Position numbers and translations under genes: made by a program. Shown here in pieces: positions 1 through 12,734 of a stretch of DNA of 64,000 nt. This DNA is from Clitopilus passeckerianus (taxonomy: Eukaryota; Basidiomycota; Agaricomycetes; Agaricales; Entolomataceae). The first letter of the stretch is position 1. The number at the start of each line of letters is the position of its first letter. Location: contig CALYLX010000075.1 of the NCBI GenBank assembly GCA_944990035.1, forward strand, positions 62,001-126,000, in the 5' to 3' direction. Under the pieces are notes generated by a model. It had not been told where the DNA came from, ran no database searches, and saw only the letters and a program-made list of their open reading frames with translations.

Positions 1-386
1 TCGATGGTCCAAACGACGCCGATTTTTCCGTTGTCGCTGCGGACGACATATACGACGGTGGGCTTGATGATGAGGGTGAATGAGGTGTTCCCGAGGACAC
101 GGATCCAATCCTCCCAGGAAACACCATTTGCCAGGCAGGCAAGATGGACTGGGAGCGGGGCAGGCTCAAAGGGCGAGAGCAAGAGCCGGTGAGTGGCTGA
201 TGAGGGATCCGATGGGGTAACGAGAGCCGAGGTAGTGAGCAGTGATGAATGGAGGAAAAGTCGTAGGTTCGTGAGCGAGCTTGAGGGAAGGCCGAGTAGC
301 GCAAGAGGCCTAGTAAGGAAAATGGTGGCTGCGTTCAAAGATGGCGAGATGCCGGTAGCAGTGCTGGTCATGAAAGAAGAAGACAT
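1..386 (-). CDS. BTG/Tob-type anti-proliferative domain protein, 5' part only
   Basis: The minus frame opens at ATG 386-384 and runs off the left edge, giving 128 residues without a stop. The first ~25 residues (MSSSFMTSTATGISPSLNAA) lead into a helical stretch with FLTRPL. Around residues 80-105 there is a proline-rich strand followed by HLACLANGVSWEDWIRVLG and then TLIIKPTVVYVV. This order (helical N-terminus, P-x-P strand, A-C-x-x-x-G-x-x-W-x-D-W-I-x-x-L-G, hydrophobic strand) matches my memory of the APRO fold of basidiomycete BTG/Tob proteins. Those bind the CCR4-NOT deadenylase and slow proliferation. No intron is needed in the visible part. Family assignment is by recognition only; the C-terminal tail is outside the window. 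Confidence 0.62.
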   Translation of the reverse strand, partial: MSSSFMTSTATGISPSLNAATIFLTRPLALLGLPSSSLTNLRLFLHSSLLTTSALVTPSDPSSATHRLLLSPFEPAPLPVHLACLANGVSWEDWIRVLGNTSFTLIIKPTVVYVVRSDNGKIGVVWTI

Positions 387-1372
387 TGATGGGACGTTGG
401 TTCGTTGAAATATAAATGTTCAGAGGTTCAAGATTATCGACCGGCGATAAAGGCGTTAAAACTGGAGAGCTATCAGTATATGCCTAGTGACTCGTCCTAG
501 GCGGCGACTTACCAGACGTATATATGGACGTTATAAGAGAAATAAAATTAAGGTCTGACGAGCACCGCAGGGATCTAAGAACGAGCGGTCGAGGTCGTGA
601 AAGGAGGACGAAAGAAAGCCAAGTTCAGCCTGAGCTGGTAAGCCGGATGGTTCCTAGTAGTCCCACAGAGCCGTCGTTTTATATGAGTCGCCAGATAGGC
701 CTATAATTGTGCATGTGCTCTGGTCAGTGAAAGCTTCCATGCCATTGTTCATTGTCTTTTGTGAAAGGAACAATAACAAGTGTTGATCGGCTTTCGGAAC
801 TGCCATTTCGAGACCAAAGATATTTGTCTTTGTTGTGATCACGCAGTTCTTTGGTCGTCCCTAACGTCTGTAGTGCGGTGATTATACCTCAATTCCACCA
901 GACGCGAAGACCAAGCGACGACACCTTGTACTCCCTGTTCCTGCATAGGCAACTCTTCTATTGTGTGTCCCACCCGCTCTGCTTCTCATCGGCATAATGT
1001 GAAATGATCAAGACCATGCACAACATCTTTGCTGAACCAGGTTTTCTTGGTTTAACCCAGCTCCATCTCCGCTGCCAATGAAGACAATAACCCGTGTCAC
1101 CGTATCCTGGCAGGACAGTATGCAGTATTTATGAACTTGTCTTGAATAGCGCCCATCACCACGATTCGTCTGCTCCCCTAGGTTACGGTCGACCTCGTTA
1201 TGCGAGAGACAAGGTCTTCTCTGGTACCCTTCATGGCTCGTTGTCTTTGGTCCCAAGAAACTCGAACGAAGGTGAAAGCGCAGTCCAGGTATATATTATT
1301 CTAAGCTCTAATAGTACTCTACGTCGACTACCATCAATATATAAGGTACCTCCTCGTTCCTGTAAATGGAGC
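387..1372. other. Intergenic, no supported gene
   Basis: Short open frames on both strands lack splice-supported continuation and have no recognisable motifs. This stretch lies between the divergently placed 5' end of the BTG-like gene and the 3' end of the RidA-family gene. Confidence 0.5.
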
Positions 1373-2065
1373 TCAAGCCCTATCAGAGTTAAATTACGTG
1401 AGCCTACTGTTTTTGGGCCAGGGAGTCACAACGACGTACTTTGCAGTGGCTTCAATCTCGACCAAAGCACCTGTAGGTATATTCGCGACGGAGAGCGCTA
1501 CTCTCGCTGGTCTGTGCTTCCCGAAGAACTCTCCGTAAATCTCGGAGAACTTGGTGTAGTCATCAATATTCTTGAGATAAGCCTATGAATCGCAATCTTC
1601 AGCTCCATTCTCTGTGCCTTTCGACATCGTCTCAGTTAAATTACGCACATGGCACATGATCACCTTCCCCATACTAGAGCCCGCTCCGATGAGAACCTGC
1701 TGGAGGTTAGAAAGTGCGAGGCGCGTCTGCGATTCTATGTCGTCGCCGACAAGCTCGCCGGTTTTGGGGTCTTCAGGTAGCTGGCCAGAAACGAATACGA
1801 AACCATTGTAGGAGATTGCTTGTGACACAGGCGCTGGTGGCGCTGGGGCGGCTTTTGTAGACAATATTAAGTGTGAGCTTCCATTGAACGCTGGATGAGA
1901 CTTACACGATGTGTCGATCAGCGTTAAGCCAGGATCCGTAGTGGTCGTATTTGATTTCGCCGTTCCATTGACGGAGGTGCTGGGAGGTATCCAGACTGGT
2001 ATCGACGCCGCGAATACAGGGACGATGCAGAGGGAACACGATACGAGGATTGTGGAGAAGAGCAT
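1373..2065 (-). CDS. RidA/YjgF-family enamine/imine deaminase with N-terminal signal peptide
   Basis: Three exons (2065-1649, 1582-1440, 1379-1373) give 188 residues. The introns are GTGCGT..ATAG (66 nt) and GTACGT..ATAG (60 nt). Residues ~1-22 (MLFSTILVSCSLCIVPVFAA) form a hydrophobic signal-peptide-like segment, followed by a Ser/Thr/Asn-rich linker. The RidA domain runs from APAPPAPVSQAI through GFVFVSGQLPEDPKTGELVG to the end. It contains HRPARVAL, carrying the usual substrate-carboxylate arginine, and ALVEIEATAKA as the C-terminus. RidA hydrolyses reactive 2-aminoacrylate-type enamines to keto acids, normally in cytosol or mitochondria. The start at 2065 was chosen because it places the hydrophobic segment at the N-terminus; an in-frame ATG upstream at 2161 would bury it. 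A 54-nt in-frame GTAAGT..AAAAG stretch (residues 55-72) could be a retained intron, but it encodes the expected ILSTKA strand. Confidence 0.8.
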
Positions 2066-4703
2066 GGTTCTGCTCGAGTGGCGTTTAAGTCGGCTGAAAT
2101 CTGGGTGCTTAGAGGATAAACATGGAGCTGGGCGTTCAAATATAGCTTCGAGTCCTGTCAAGTTGCTTTGCTACCTGTTCAGCCAAGTCCGGTCCAAGAT
2201 AGCTTGGAAGACAATGTGTTAAGTATGTAGATGATGAGAAAGTCTATTCTTTGGTGATAAGTCCAGTCGGCCAGCAGTCCTGGGTCATGCTCTAACAACA
2301 GAACATTGATTGTGTCGAACAAACGCGACGATGGTACTCTGTTATATTAGAGGTCCTCCTCGCTGTGCCTCCGTAGTGTAATCTTGTTAAGAATAGGTCG
2401 CCATTGTCGACATCCTACCCAAACTTTCGGAATTCACCATCTTCATCAACTCCGTGGGTCTAGCGAGCAGGGCAGCGCCGGGCATATATTTGTCAGTGAA
2501 TCTTCAACATAAAAAAGAGGGGGTTTTCCTGGCGACTCTTCTGACGAAGAAGCACGAAGCCACAGGTTCGAATAACGCCAGGTAAAGCACAGATAAAGCA
2601 CCATTTATCCTCCAGATACAATCCGACGAGATTCGGGATTGGCTCCGATGAAAATGATGACCAGGCCCGGCCCGACGAGCCGGGACCCGCATCCTTACAG
2701 GCATGCCCACATGATGCGAAAGTTATTCATGAACATCCCTCACGCTGACGATGCGCGTACGCCATTGAAACTATGAAATCTGCCGTAATTTCAATGCCAT
2801 ACCGCAACCCTCACTGAAACTTGGCCACGTTCTCATCGCAGAATGGCAATTGATTCATGTCAGGTTGTCAAACGCACGACATCCTTACGAACACATGGCA
2901 AAATTTCACATTCCATTCTCTTGGGCCCTAAACATTTTTCCAGGTCTCCCCCTTTCTCGGAACGAGGAAAGACTGATTCTGTCTCGCAAGCGCCGACGAA
3001 TGCAAATCATTCATCCTTGTCCATGCTTGGTTTCCTACCGACGGTATCTCCGAACGCTACAAATGGTCTCAGGATAATTGAACCAATCGAGGTTGTATCT
3101 CGATTCCGCGACCACGACACCGCTCTGTTTCTCCAATTCTGGAGTCAAAGGACCGCCAATCCAGCAGCCCAGTCACTCAGCGTAGGGCGGTCTGGGCACC
3201 CGCCACCTTTTTAGGCATTGGGATACTCTAAATGGTTGAAAGGCTCCGGATCAGGGACCAACGCCGCGCGCAGTTTTGCTTAGAGTTAAACATAGCTTTG
3301 CATTCTACAAACTCGCAAAGGGGTAACCTCAGGCAGTCAGCTTCTCGGCAGAGTACCTTTCCCCTACCCCTGCGTCATTCACAAGCCAGTTCGAGGACAA
3401 TCGATAGGATCCTCGGCCAGGAGGACTGGAGCTGGATCCCACAGCAATTTACTCTGATTTGGGGATCTGTTCTCCACCCTACGTTTGGGGGCTTGGTTGC
3501 GATCACGAATTGTTTTGGCTCATCAAGGAATGCGTTCACGGAGGCACGTTCCATGCCTCGCGGTGGGCCACCATTGGCATTCGCAAACGGAGGCGCCTTC
3601 ACAGCAGATGGAGAAACCAGTCTCCCAGGCATCCCATGGAACCCCTTCGGTGATTAGCTCTCATATTCGAATAAGCTCGGAAATAAGTCAGGAGGCTACT
3701 CGTAGTGGGTGGTCTGACCACCGAACGAACAGCTGTTGACCCTGAAAGCCTCCAGAGAGGGCGCAACAACTCACGATGCGAACCTTATGGAATTCCATAG
3801 AACTCAGGAGTTAATTGGACTTGCCTCAGACTACGAATTCATACGTCACATGCTCGATATTGCATCTTCGTCCGTATGCCCTCCAAGACCCTACTTTCGA
3901 CACGGACCCGGCCATCCCCAGAATTGAAACAAAATGGGGTTAAACTCGCTCTGCCAGTGCAATTCCTCGTTACATATTGTGTCCGTGGCTGGCGGAGGGC
4001 TATCAATCAGATACGACCGCCCTTCATGTGAGCCCGGTGCACAGCACCCATCACGATAATTTCTTTCTTCCGTCTCTTGCACGTACCGTCGATGGAGAGC
4101 TTATATGAAGAGAAGCCCTCTTATATCAATCAGAGTTACTCCCCATCTCTTCGTTCTTCCTGCCATGTGTGCAAACAGATTCTTAGGAGAACAGCTGCCA
4201 CTGCTTCGCAAGCGAGATTTCCGGGTCCATGAACGCTCAGGGTAAGAGCATTCCATTTCGAAAATTGATTCCTGCGTCTAAATAGGCCCGGAATCGTATC
4301 AGATACGGAAAAACACACCTCCTTTGACATCTGAGCCTCGCGGAACCTGCGATTATCTTTCAGGAGCATGGATATCTCCTCAACATGTCAAAGGAACTCA
4401 ACTTCCGCATCTGAGATCTCTCCGGTATGGTCTAAACGCCGCCACGGCATCATTCCCTCGCCTGTTGCTTCCTCTAGAATGCCTTCCCCACACATCCCTC
4501 ACGATCTTTGCCAATTCTTCTGGACCATATACTTCTGCGTCAACGTCCTCGTTTTTTGATGAGTTTGTCCCTGGTTCGCCCATGCGGATTCCGAGGGTAC
4601 TTAATAGGAATCTCTCACCTCTTAGGGCCGGCCAGTATTTAACGCATGGCCAGTCGACGTCTCTGTCGCTAACTTTTCGACATACTCAAATCGCTCTATA
4701 CGA
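2066..4703. other. 2.6 kb with no convincing gene
   Basis: Several frames of 60-140 codons exist, for example + 3232-3657 and - 4136-4369. None shows a domain I recognise, a consistent splice chain or a codon pattern better than the opposite strand. A decayed gene could be present, but I cannot support one. Confidence 0.4.
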
Positions 4704-5460
4704 ATGTCTTTACTCAAAATTCCGTTTCTCGTTATAGACGGTGCTTGCATGCATTTCTGCGCCACTCCTCCCAATCGACCGACTCCTCCGGATGAACATC
4801 TGATCCCTGACTGGCGAGAAAAGTTCCTAAAGTCACTTGGAAAGCCGTGTGTGTTTCTCAGGGTGAGTTCCAGTTGTCATCTGTACGACTGCATCTCACT
4901 TACATCGCCCTTAGTTCCTCTACTACGTCACTTTGACATTCGAGATAATATCAATTCTTATGCACAACTATCCGAAATCTGTAGCCGACTATCTTCGCCA
5001 CCCGGCCGTTGGTGGAACCTGCGCGTCTCGTCTAGAAATGACTCCCTTCTTCTTGCTAGGAATGTCTCTCGTCATCGGAGGGACATTCTTACGGCTGGAC
5101 AGCTTCCGAGCACTGGGGAGGTTCTTCACCTTTGAGCTTCACCTCTTCAACGATCACGAACTCGTTGTTAATGGACCCTACGCCTACATTCGTCACCCGA
5201 GCTACACAGGACTCATTATGACGGTTCTCGGAATCTGTTGCAATCGCCTAGTTGGATCATGGGCATGGGAGTGTGGAATGCTTCAGAGCGTTACTGGCAA
5301 AGCATTGGCCCTGATTTGGTTTTCGATCGCCATGTGCGTCATTGCAAGCCTTCTCTTGCGAATACCGCGCGAGGAGGCTATTCTAAAGGATCAGTTCAGG
5401 GGAGAGTGGGCGGAATGGGCCTACCACGTGCCCTACAAACTTGTTCCAGGCATTTTCTAA
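4704..5460 (+). CDS. ICMT-like protein-S-isoprenylcysteine O-methyltransferase
   Basis: Two exons (4704-4862, 4915-5460) are joined by a 52-nt intron, GTGAGT..CTTAG, giving 234 residues. After a short N-terminus the protein has several hydrophobic segments: the FLYYVTLTFEIISIL region, a helix around MTPFFLLGMSLVIGG, and another near LALIWFSIAMCVIASLL. The C-terminal half carries the isoprenylcysteine methyltransferase signature NGPYAYIRHPSYTGL, then RIPREEAIL..QF and a terminal YKLVPGIF. Those motifs bind S-adenosylmethionine and the lipid substrate in ICMT/PEMT-type integral membrane enzymes, which methylate the carboxyl group of prenylated cysteines in the ER. Length is close to the family norm. 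Basidiomycetes carry several ICMT-like paralogs, so this need not be the Ste14 ortholog. Confidence 0.85.
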
Positions 5461-7221
5461 AACGTCGGTATGCCCAGTATTCAGGCCTTGGTAGGTTTAA
5501 TGTAACCTAACGTAGCTGGGGTCGCACTTTTTTACCACCCATTTCGTTTAAGCAGAGGGGGTGCGGTAAATTATGCTCGACCACCACCGTCCCTGACCTT
5601 TTCGCTTATTTCTTACCCACAAGTTCTTACTCAAATTAGCGCAACATGTAGCATCACGCTGGTAGAATATATAACTAAATTAAGTATGCGCCAGCCTCCC
5701 GCATGATGCACAATGATTGACCTCGTTCATGCCCTGCGGAGAACCCTTAATTGCGAGTGACGTCCTTCTCCGATCGATAACCTCGATTTCATTCCACGAG
5801 ATTAGATTGAAAGTGTCCTGTATCTCAGTAGAAGATGTTGCCTATCAACGGGGGATCTCTGGTGAATTGGAAGAATGGCTGACTTGCTCGATCTTGGGCC
5901 TCATTCTTCGGCAACTAGCGTTGAGCAAGGCTACAATAGCGGGGAGATGGAAGGCGGTTGAGAATTCGTGCTGGGGAGTTTGTGCTTCTCAAAAGTGAGT
6001 TGTGGGCTCTTCACGCCACACAATCGGCTTAGGAGCCAAGAACATCCCAAATTGCGACGGCCAGGCTTTAGCAATCTCTATCGTGCCTCCAAGCATAGGT
6101 CGTTGCGTCGTGATCTCGACTGTACTGGCGTTCTATAAAAATGCCCTTTCAGCGGCTCATCACCTCAGGCGTCTCTTAGTAGTCACCGTGCCCAGTACAT
6201 CAGTTACTTACCGTCTTTCGGCCCTGTGGCAGCCTTAACGCGAACGGACGCTCGATTCTACGTCATTTAATTACAGGTGTGGACAGCACTAGTAAGAGTT
6301 CCTTCTAGGTGCTGATGTTCGATTTTGAATTCTTACTTGGATCCACGCAATCTCTACCCCCTCAACGCCTCACCTACTATATCTTTCTGGAGACGCCGTA
6401 ATTGCGCGATACCTTCGCGGACTCCTAATCTCAGATCTTGACATACGTTCTTGGAGATTGCCAGAGATCTACCTGCTCACTTATCGCCTTCTCGATCTGC
6501 ATTCAAACTAACTATCCCCTGGTGTGCGGACAGGCGCCAAATTCCACGTTTCTTCCGTTTTCGGGGCCACCCACAGGGACTAGTGGCAATCTGTGGTGAT
6601 GTCCAAGTGATGTCAGGGGGCAAAAGGACCGAGATATAGAGTCCTGTCTGTTGATCAGTGGGCGATAGGATCGTCGACTTAGATGAGCCTGGACGCGATG
6701 CTTAAACGCCGGGCGTGCCGTATGCCTCATGACCGTGCATAAGCATGGACCTAGGTCATCTCCATGGAGGGAAAGAACGCGAGCCCAGATCCACGAAGTG
6801 GTGCTGAGTGTAATTAAGGTCTTGGTCTTCGCAAGCTGTCCACTGGGCGCTGAGTGAGGCCCCGTTCTTCCGTTCAAAGATGTGGCAGAGTAGATTAAGA
6901 GATTAGATAGAGATGACCAGAGTCGTGCCGTGGCCGTGGCCGTGGACAGCAATTGCTCAGAAGATCGGACACGAGGCGTGGAATCGTTAGCCTCCCGGGT
7001 ATGCCAGCTTGCAACTCCTTGATTCTTCTATTAGATTACAGGATGTGCCGAATACAGATTTGAGAAATATGTGCAAATGAATGAAGAACACGTGCATACG
7101 AGTCGGGCATCGTGTCTGTCTAACGTGAGCGTAAATGTCGATTAGAACCTATACCCCAAATCATCATGAGCAAACCAACCAAGCGCTGTGACAATCAAAT
7201 CCACAAACGCACCATATCTCG
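5461..7221. other. 1.8 kb intergenic, no supported gene
   Basis: Frames such as + 5717-5998 and - 6512-6952 have no recognisable motif and no splice-consistent extension. I see nothing else that can be supported here. Confidence 0.45.
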
Positions 7222-9899
7222 TTAACTTTCACCAGCCTCCTGACTCTCACCAACCCCCATGACCCAAATACTAGCCACCTTATCTTCCTCATCCGTACGC
7301 AACCCCACCAGCCTCTCCTCATCCATAAGCACCCCATCAAACCTCGGCAACCTTCTCGTCTCAACGACCGTATACGGCAAGCATGACTCGATGGGTTCTC
7401 GGAACACCGTGAAAGTCAGATGTGAGGGTGCGGTGACGATTCTAGGCGGAGAACTAGCAAGGGAACCGAGGAGACTGGTTGGGGTACGTTGTCGTCTGGG
7501 GATAGAAGTGGCTTCCGACGAGGATGAAGACGACTCTTTCCCATGGTGGTAAGCGTGGAGATACTCCCGTAACTGTCTTTGAACCTCCGTGTCGATTTCG
7601 TTGCGGAGAGTGTCGAAGCTGCCACCACCCTCTGCATCAACGAGAGCTTTGATCGCCTTCAAAAAGTGCTGGTTCTTCCGTAATTGCCCAGCAGTCTCGT
7701 CCATCCACCGATCCTCCTCCGCGCTCTCCTCCTCCTCATCTCCATCCACCCTACCCCTACTCGCCCTCTCCCTTTCCTCCTCCGCCTCCCTCTCCGCCTT
7801 CACCCTCCTCTCCTCCTCCTCCCTCCGCCTAACCAAATATTCCTCCCTCCTAACCCGAATCGGACAAAAATCAAGCACCTTCACAAGCCACCCCTCCCCT
7901 CCATCATCATGCGCAAGCAAATTATCCTCCTCCTCCTCGCCCATTCCAATCCCCGCACCCACACCCCCGGCTGGTTCGCAGACAACCGCCCTCTGCCCTG
8001 CACTCGTCGTGATCCACCGCGTGGGGACGTCCTCCGTTACGAACCACCTCGTGAGCTCTGGACCGCCCCACTCCTCCCATGATATAGCTTCTGGGCCGTG
8101 GCTGTCCTCATAGTGTGGGGCGATACGTGACGAGGGTGGATGTGAGAAGTGTGGATGGAGGGAGTTGACGAGGTTCGGAATGTGGGCTTGCACCTGTGTT
8201 TGTAATTGTGGTTGTGGAGGGGGGTTCGATGGCGGGATCCAGATCTGGGAAACGCTGATAGAAGCGCTTGGACCAGGTTGAGAAGCTGTAAGGGCGGCGC
8301 TGGAAAGAGATTCAGGTTCTGACTCCCAGTCGCTGTTATCGTCTTCATCTTCAACATCCATCCTATATTCATCATCACTATCGTCCCCTCCCTCCTCCTC
8401 GTCACGCACCTCCGCCCCAGTCAACTCCCCATAAACCTGCGGAACCTCCGGTACGTGCTCCGACGGGTCTGGAATCTCAGGACACAGCTCCAACAAGGTC
8501 TTCCTATGGACGAACATCGAGAACATCATCGAGCCCGCAATCCCGAACGTCTGAACCCGGATGTTGAATATCACAATGGCGTCTTCTGGGTTCGCATGGA
8601 AGGGGCGGTCGGAGTGGAGGCCGCCAGGTGGTCCGACTTCCTTCTCTTTCCCCTTTCCTTTCGCTGTTGGTACCTCGGCTCCTGCTCCTGCTCCTGCAGC
8701 GGTGGAGGTGGAGGTGGGTGAAGATGTAGTTGTAGTTGTAGATCCAACAGGATTCAACTCCCCACGACATGCAAGCGATGAGATATAATGGCTCTCCGTG
8801 AGCTCCGGCAACGCCAACGAGCGAATGGGAACGATAGGTGCTGGTTCTCCGTCTCTGGGGATCCTCCAGATATCCAGACAGTCCTTCCTCGTATTCGGGC
8901 ATAAGAATATGTCTTCGCTCAAGAATACGAGCGAGGAGTAAGTGTGATAGCTCGCACTTATGTGCATCTTCACCCGACCTGTTTTCCATTCTATGACGTA
9001 GAGATGGTCATCGGGTCGGAAGGGGTTGAAGGGGTGGGAGGTCGTCAGGACGAGGTGGCGACCGACGATTTCGATTCCTATGCCAGGTTGGAAGAAGGGC
9101 GATTCGTGGATGTAGAGAACGGGTTGTTGAGCTTCGGGATGGGGAACACCAAAGCCAGAAGTTGATTGAGAAAGGGAGAGCAGATGTACAGAGAGCACGG
9201 CGTGGGAGGGGTAGTTTGGTGATTCGTGACTGTAACACGGAGCTTGGTTGAATGAAACGTGAGGAAAGAAGGTTGCAGGGGAACATACGTAGAAACGACT
9301 GCCAGTAAATCATGTTCATAAACATTGAGCCCAAGGTCGATGACCCTCTCCTTGAGCTTGATCGTGTTCCACTTGGTCTTCTCCTCTGGGTCGGCGCTGG
9401 ATATGTCAGGCAATCGTACCCAATGAACGGATGTTCTGTCCGCATTCCCAAGCAAATATATGCCTCCAGTCAAATCGTATATCCCACTTGGGTCATGCTT
9501 CACTTGGATCTTCTCCTCCCAACCTACTTCCAGATTCCTCCAGCCCTCCTCGAGAGTTTTCAGGTGCTTCAACCTCTCCGGAATGCTCATCCTACAACAG
9601 GGTGACCCATTAACGGCAGCTGCATTGTTGGACGAGCCGGTGCTCTCTAGCAGCGAGGAATACTCGATGACTTGAAATTCTTGCATCAACTGCAAGAAAG
9701 CGCGACATGTCGTTGAAAGAGCAAAGATCGAGCGAAAGTCGAGTAGGAGGAATATAGAAACCAGGATTTCGGGTGGAAGTGAGGTGATTCCCGTCCTCCA
9801 ACCCTGGGTTTGCGTCTGCAGCAGGACCCTCTCGTTTGCGTTCGCTGTGCTCATCATATCCGTTTCGGCTATCTTTGGGTCCATCTTCAATTTTGTCAA
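7222..9899 (-). CDS. F-box protein, paralog of the gene at 14.7-17.0 kb
   Basis: Two exons (9899-9289, 9229-7222) flank a 59-nt GTATGT..ACAG intron. The stop is TAA at 7224-7222 and the product is 872 residues. An F-box lies at ~38-77 (ITSLPPEILVSIFLLLDF then STCRAFLQLMQEF). After it comes a long region of beta-strand-like repeats with conserved phrases such as SVHWVRL and EWKTGRVKM, suggestive of a propeller. The middle and C-terminal parts contain a highly acidic low-complexity stretch and a charged E/R coiled coil. F-box proteins recruit substrates to SCF ubiquitin ligases through Skp1; the substrate here is unknown. A second ATG at 9884 is also possible. The intron sits at exactly the same codon position as in the paralog, which supports both models. 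It diverges from the unknown-family gene pair to its right. Confidence 0.8.
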
Positions 9900-10361
9900 C
9901 GTTCACGAGCTGAGCTGTAAGACAAGCAGTAGCGATATAGTTGTATAGCTTGAAAATAAGCACAGAAAGACCAGCGGATTATGGAGTTTACGATGGTGGC
10001 TTTCGTCAACCTGCGGGTGGGGTTGATCTTGCGGGCAGAAACAAGGCGCAAGCGGCTCGGTCAATTCCGAACCCCGGAATCCGGGACCCGATTCCGACCC
10101 AAGCCTGGCGTTTTGCGACGACGCCCGTAGATCACCTTGTCGGGCAGGAAAATGTATTATTTTGGTGTTACTGTATGCTGGCAATAACGAACCCTCGTTT
10201 CATAATACTTCGGCAACAATCGAATAGACGCCCCCGGTGCCACAATTAACCCAGTCAATTGACCTCCAGCGTCTATCCATCCACAGGAAATGATCGCCCA
10301 TCATGTACTCCTTGACGCTTAACGTGCTGACCAGCCCTCCCTCGAACAAATACTGAGAAAC

Positions 10362-11890
10362 ATGGCGGAACCTGCTAGCAGGTGAGTTTTAGATCATGCC
10401 CCATGTGGCGTAGTGACATACTAACCTTTCTTCAGGTCAGCCCAAGGTGTGAATGTGAGGGGTAGCAGTTTCAATAACTCTGCGAGCGCAAACAACAATC
10501 CGACGTTCAACATACTCCTGGGTGACAATAATCCAAGTAAGTCTCTACGGTATCTCATCTATTTTTAGGCCAGAGCCCAGGCGCCGATACGTTGGGAAGC
10601 AATCCGCAATCCGCTCCAACAACAGGCAACCTACCAATTGAATTTCCGAGCCAGACCTACTGCCGACTCCTACTGGTAGAAGGACGCGGCTTCCCGCTCT
10701 GGGACCCAAAGCCATCTCACTGGCTCCCGAGTGAATATACCAACGAAGGCGTACGTATCGGCGACGTCGGAATTCTTCATACCGACGGATACTTCGATTT
10801 TCTCTTCAACATCTGCCACCCGTCGGATCATCCAATCAACAGACAAGGCACTCCCGATGGATTCTCGCCTCCAGAATGGGCGAGATGTATTCCTGGCGCC
10901 AGCAATGGCACACAACCTGGGGATCATGCAGCGAAGGGTTCGATTGAGGTCGTGTAAGTAGATTATGTCCCTGGATGGCCCTGATAACTGACAAGATCGT
11001 TCAGTGCTACTACAACTAATGAATATTTATTCAAAGGTGACGTTGGCGAAGGTGCTATTCTCGTACTCCCTAGAGGTACATCCATCGCTCAAGACCCCAG
11101 CGTCGTGAAGTTTAGAGACTACGCCGGGGAACACGCTGTCAAGTGGTACGAGGTAGCTCAGAGACGACATGGACGTGACGCACCGAACGGCTCCATTTAC
11201 CTAATAACCGATTAGGAGAAAACATCCGTTTGGGGACGGCATCGTTTCGAGGAGTCCAGCGTGAACTCGAGTTGCATTTCAAAAAAAACGGATTGGTTAA
11301 AGCGGGGGGTGGCGGCTGGTAAAAGCGGATGAGTCCCAAACTGGAAGCCCAACCAGTGCGTGTTCCTCAAAGGGTTCAAGATTATGCTAGGCGAGAGCCT
11401 CTGGGACAAACTACGGGGAGTCGTCAAGGTATCCGAGGTTGGAACAGCGACGATGAGGCAATATTCGTATCCAAGACCATCGCATCCGAGGGGCTTCAGG
11501 AGAGGGGATTTGGGAGCTACTCAGCGTGGCCTTTTTAAATTCCTCCAGGGGAACCATGCACACGTCCGGCCGTTCGGACGCGGTGATTCTGGAATCGATT
11601 AATTCCTCCGTGTTAGATGTAAGTACATGACGATTATCTAATGCCTATGATGCTGATACCGTCGCCCTTAGGATGTACACCCTTCTAACCTCATAAATCC
11701 ATACCTCTGGAGCAAGGTGACCATTTATCCTGAAGCTACGTTCGACTGTGGAAGTAACGTACCTACAGGTTCCCGAAGCCCAACTGGCAATCACGCACGA
11801 CAGTGATTGGTGTCCCATGATGAAGGTGTGTCAAACTACAAGTTTATGAAGATATAAATGGCAAATATGGAGCGTTTTCAGGATACAAAT
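10362..11890 (+). pseudogene. Pseudogene of the unknown family seen intact at 12.7-14.6 kb
   Basis: Exons 10362-10381, 10436-10536, ~10569-10953 and 11005 onward align with the intact neighbour, including the N-terminal RGSSFNNSASANNN motif and the EGVRIGDVGILHTDGYFDF core. Where the neighbour reads LITGWEKT this copy has LITD then TAG (11213-11215). A one-base loss follows in the next glycine codon region (about 11230) and the frame shifts again near 11300. Homology resumes in other frames: NQCVFLKG at ~11355, HPSNLINPYLWSK at ~11675 and a later ITHDSDWC. Several independent lesions make this a dead gene rather than a sequencing slip. The second intron would be only 32 nt (10537-10568) unless the acceptor at 10580 is used. 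Confidence 0.78.
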
Positions 11891-12079
11891 ACGTTTCTTT
11901 AAGCCAAATCGACCTAGAATATGATACCGTATCTCGAACTGGTAGGTAGAATGATCCTAAGGCGGTATAATTGTGACTGGTAATAGTCTGTTCAGGGGCC
12001 TGCTTTCCCAGGAGAATTTGCAAACAAGGAGACATGGTAGGTGTTTAGCTTTCACAAAGGCACATGATTGATTCGGTTG

Positions 12080-12734
12080 TCTGTTGCTGGTGGCCTCTGA
12101 CTTGCTGTCCAGCCGTGTGTTGCTGTCAACAAGCGTTACGTCAAGTTCTGTCAAGCCCATTGCCGGTGGAGAATCTACCCAGCAAACGGTTTCTCCACCC
12201 AATTCTAAAACGAAGGGCGAGGCCAGGAAGTCGGGCCAGTTTCAAACATCCTTGGAGGCTAGCAAGGGATTTTTGGGCGGTTATTAACACCTTCTGTATT
12301 GGCAGGTCTGACTACTGCCAATTTGTGTGTATTTTATGCGAATACCCCCATTGTAGTAATGCTGGGATATTTGCGTCTGTAGATGCGCGCTATTCAATTC
12401 GCTAAACATCCTCTTGTGCTCTCCTACCTGGAACCCCATTCGAGAGATAAGATTGAAATCAGTGGTGGGGGATCGGTCGTCCGCTGTTGGGCTCTTGCCC
12501 AGGCCGAGCAAGGGGTCGGATACGTCTAGACTCCGAAAATGGTACCTCCTTTTTGCTGCTGTCGAGGAGGATCCCCCAATTTACTGAGAGGCGTTCTCTA
12601 AATATTTCTTGTCAGGCCGCCCAAACAGGTATTCATTATGAGCGTCTATCAGGAAGTAAACAAGCGCCAGGTGTCATGAACCCGCGTAGCTAGGCAAACA
12701 TCTCCCTCGTCACCGCACAAGACGACATTCATTC
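12080..12734. other. Spacer between pseudogene and intact paralog
   Basis: No reading frame here matches the flanking family or anything else I recognise. It presumably holds the promoter of the downstream gene. Confidence 0.4.

Noticed and set aside
1850..1910. 54-nt GTAAGT..AAAAG stretch inside RidA exon 1 as an intron
   Set aside because: It is in frame and encodes the ILSTKA strand expected before the RidA core, so it is probably exon; left as a caution only.
2843..3739. Overlapping + frames after the RidA gene
   Set aside because: Three frames are open over the same DNA, none with a domain or canonical introns; treated as non-coding.
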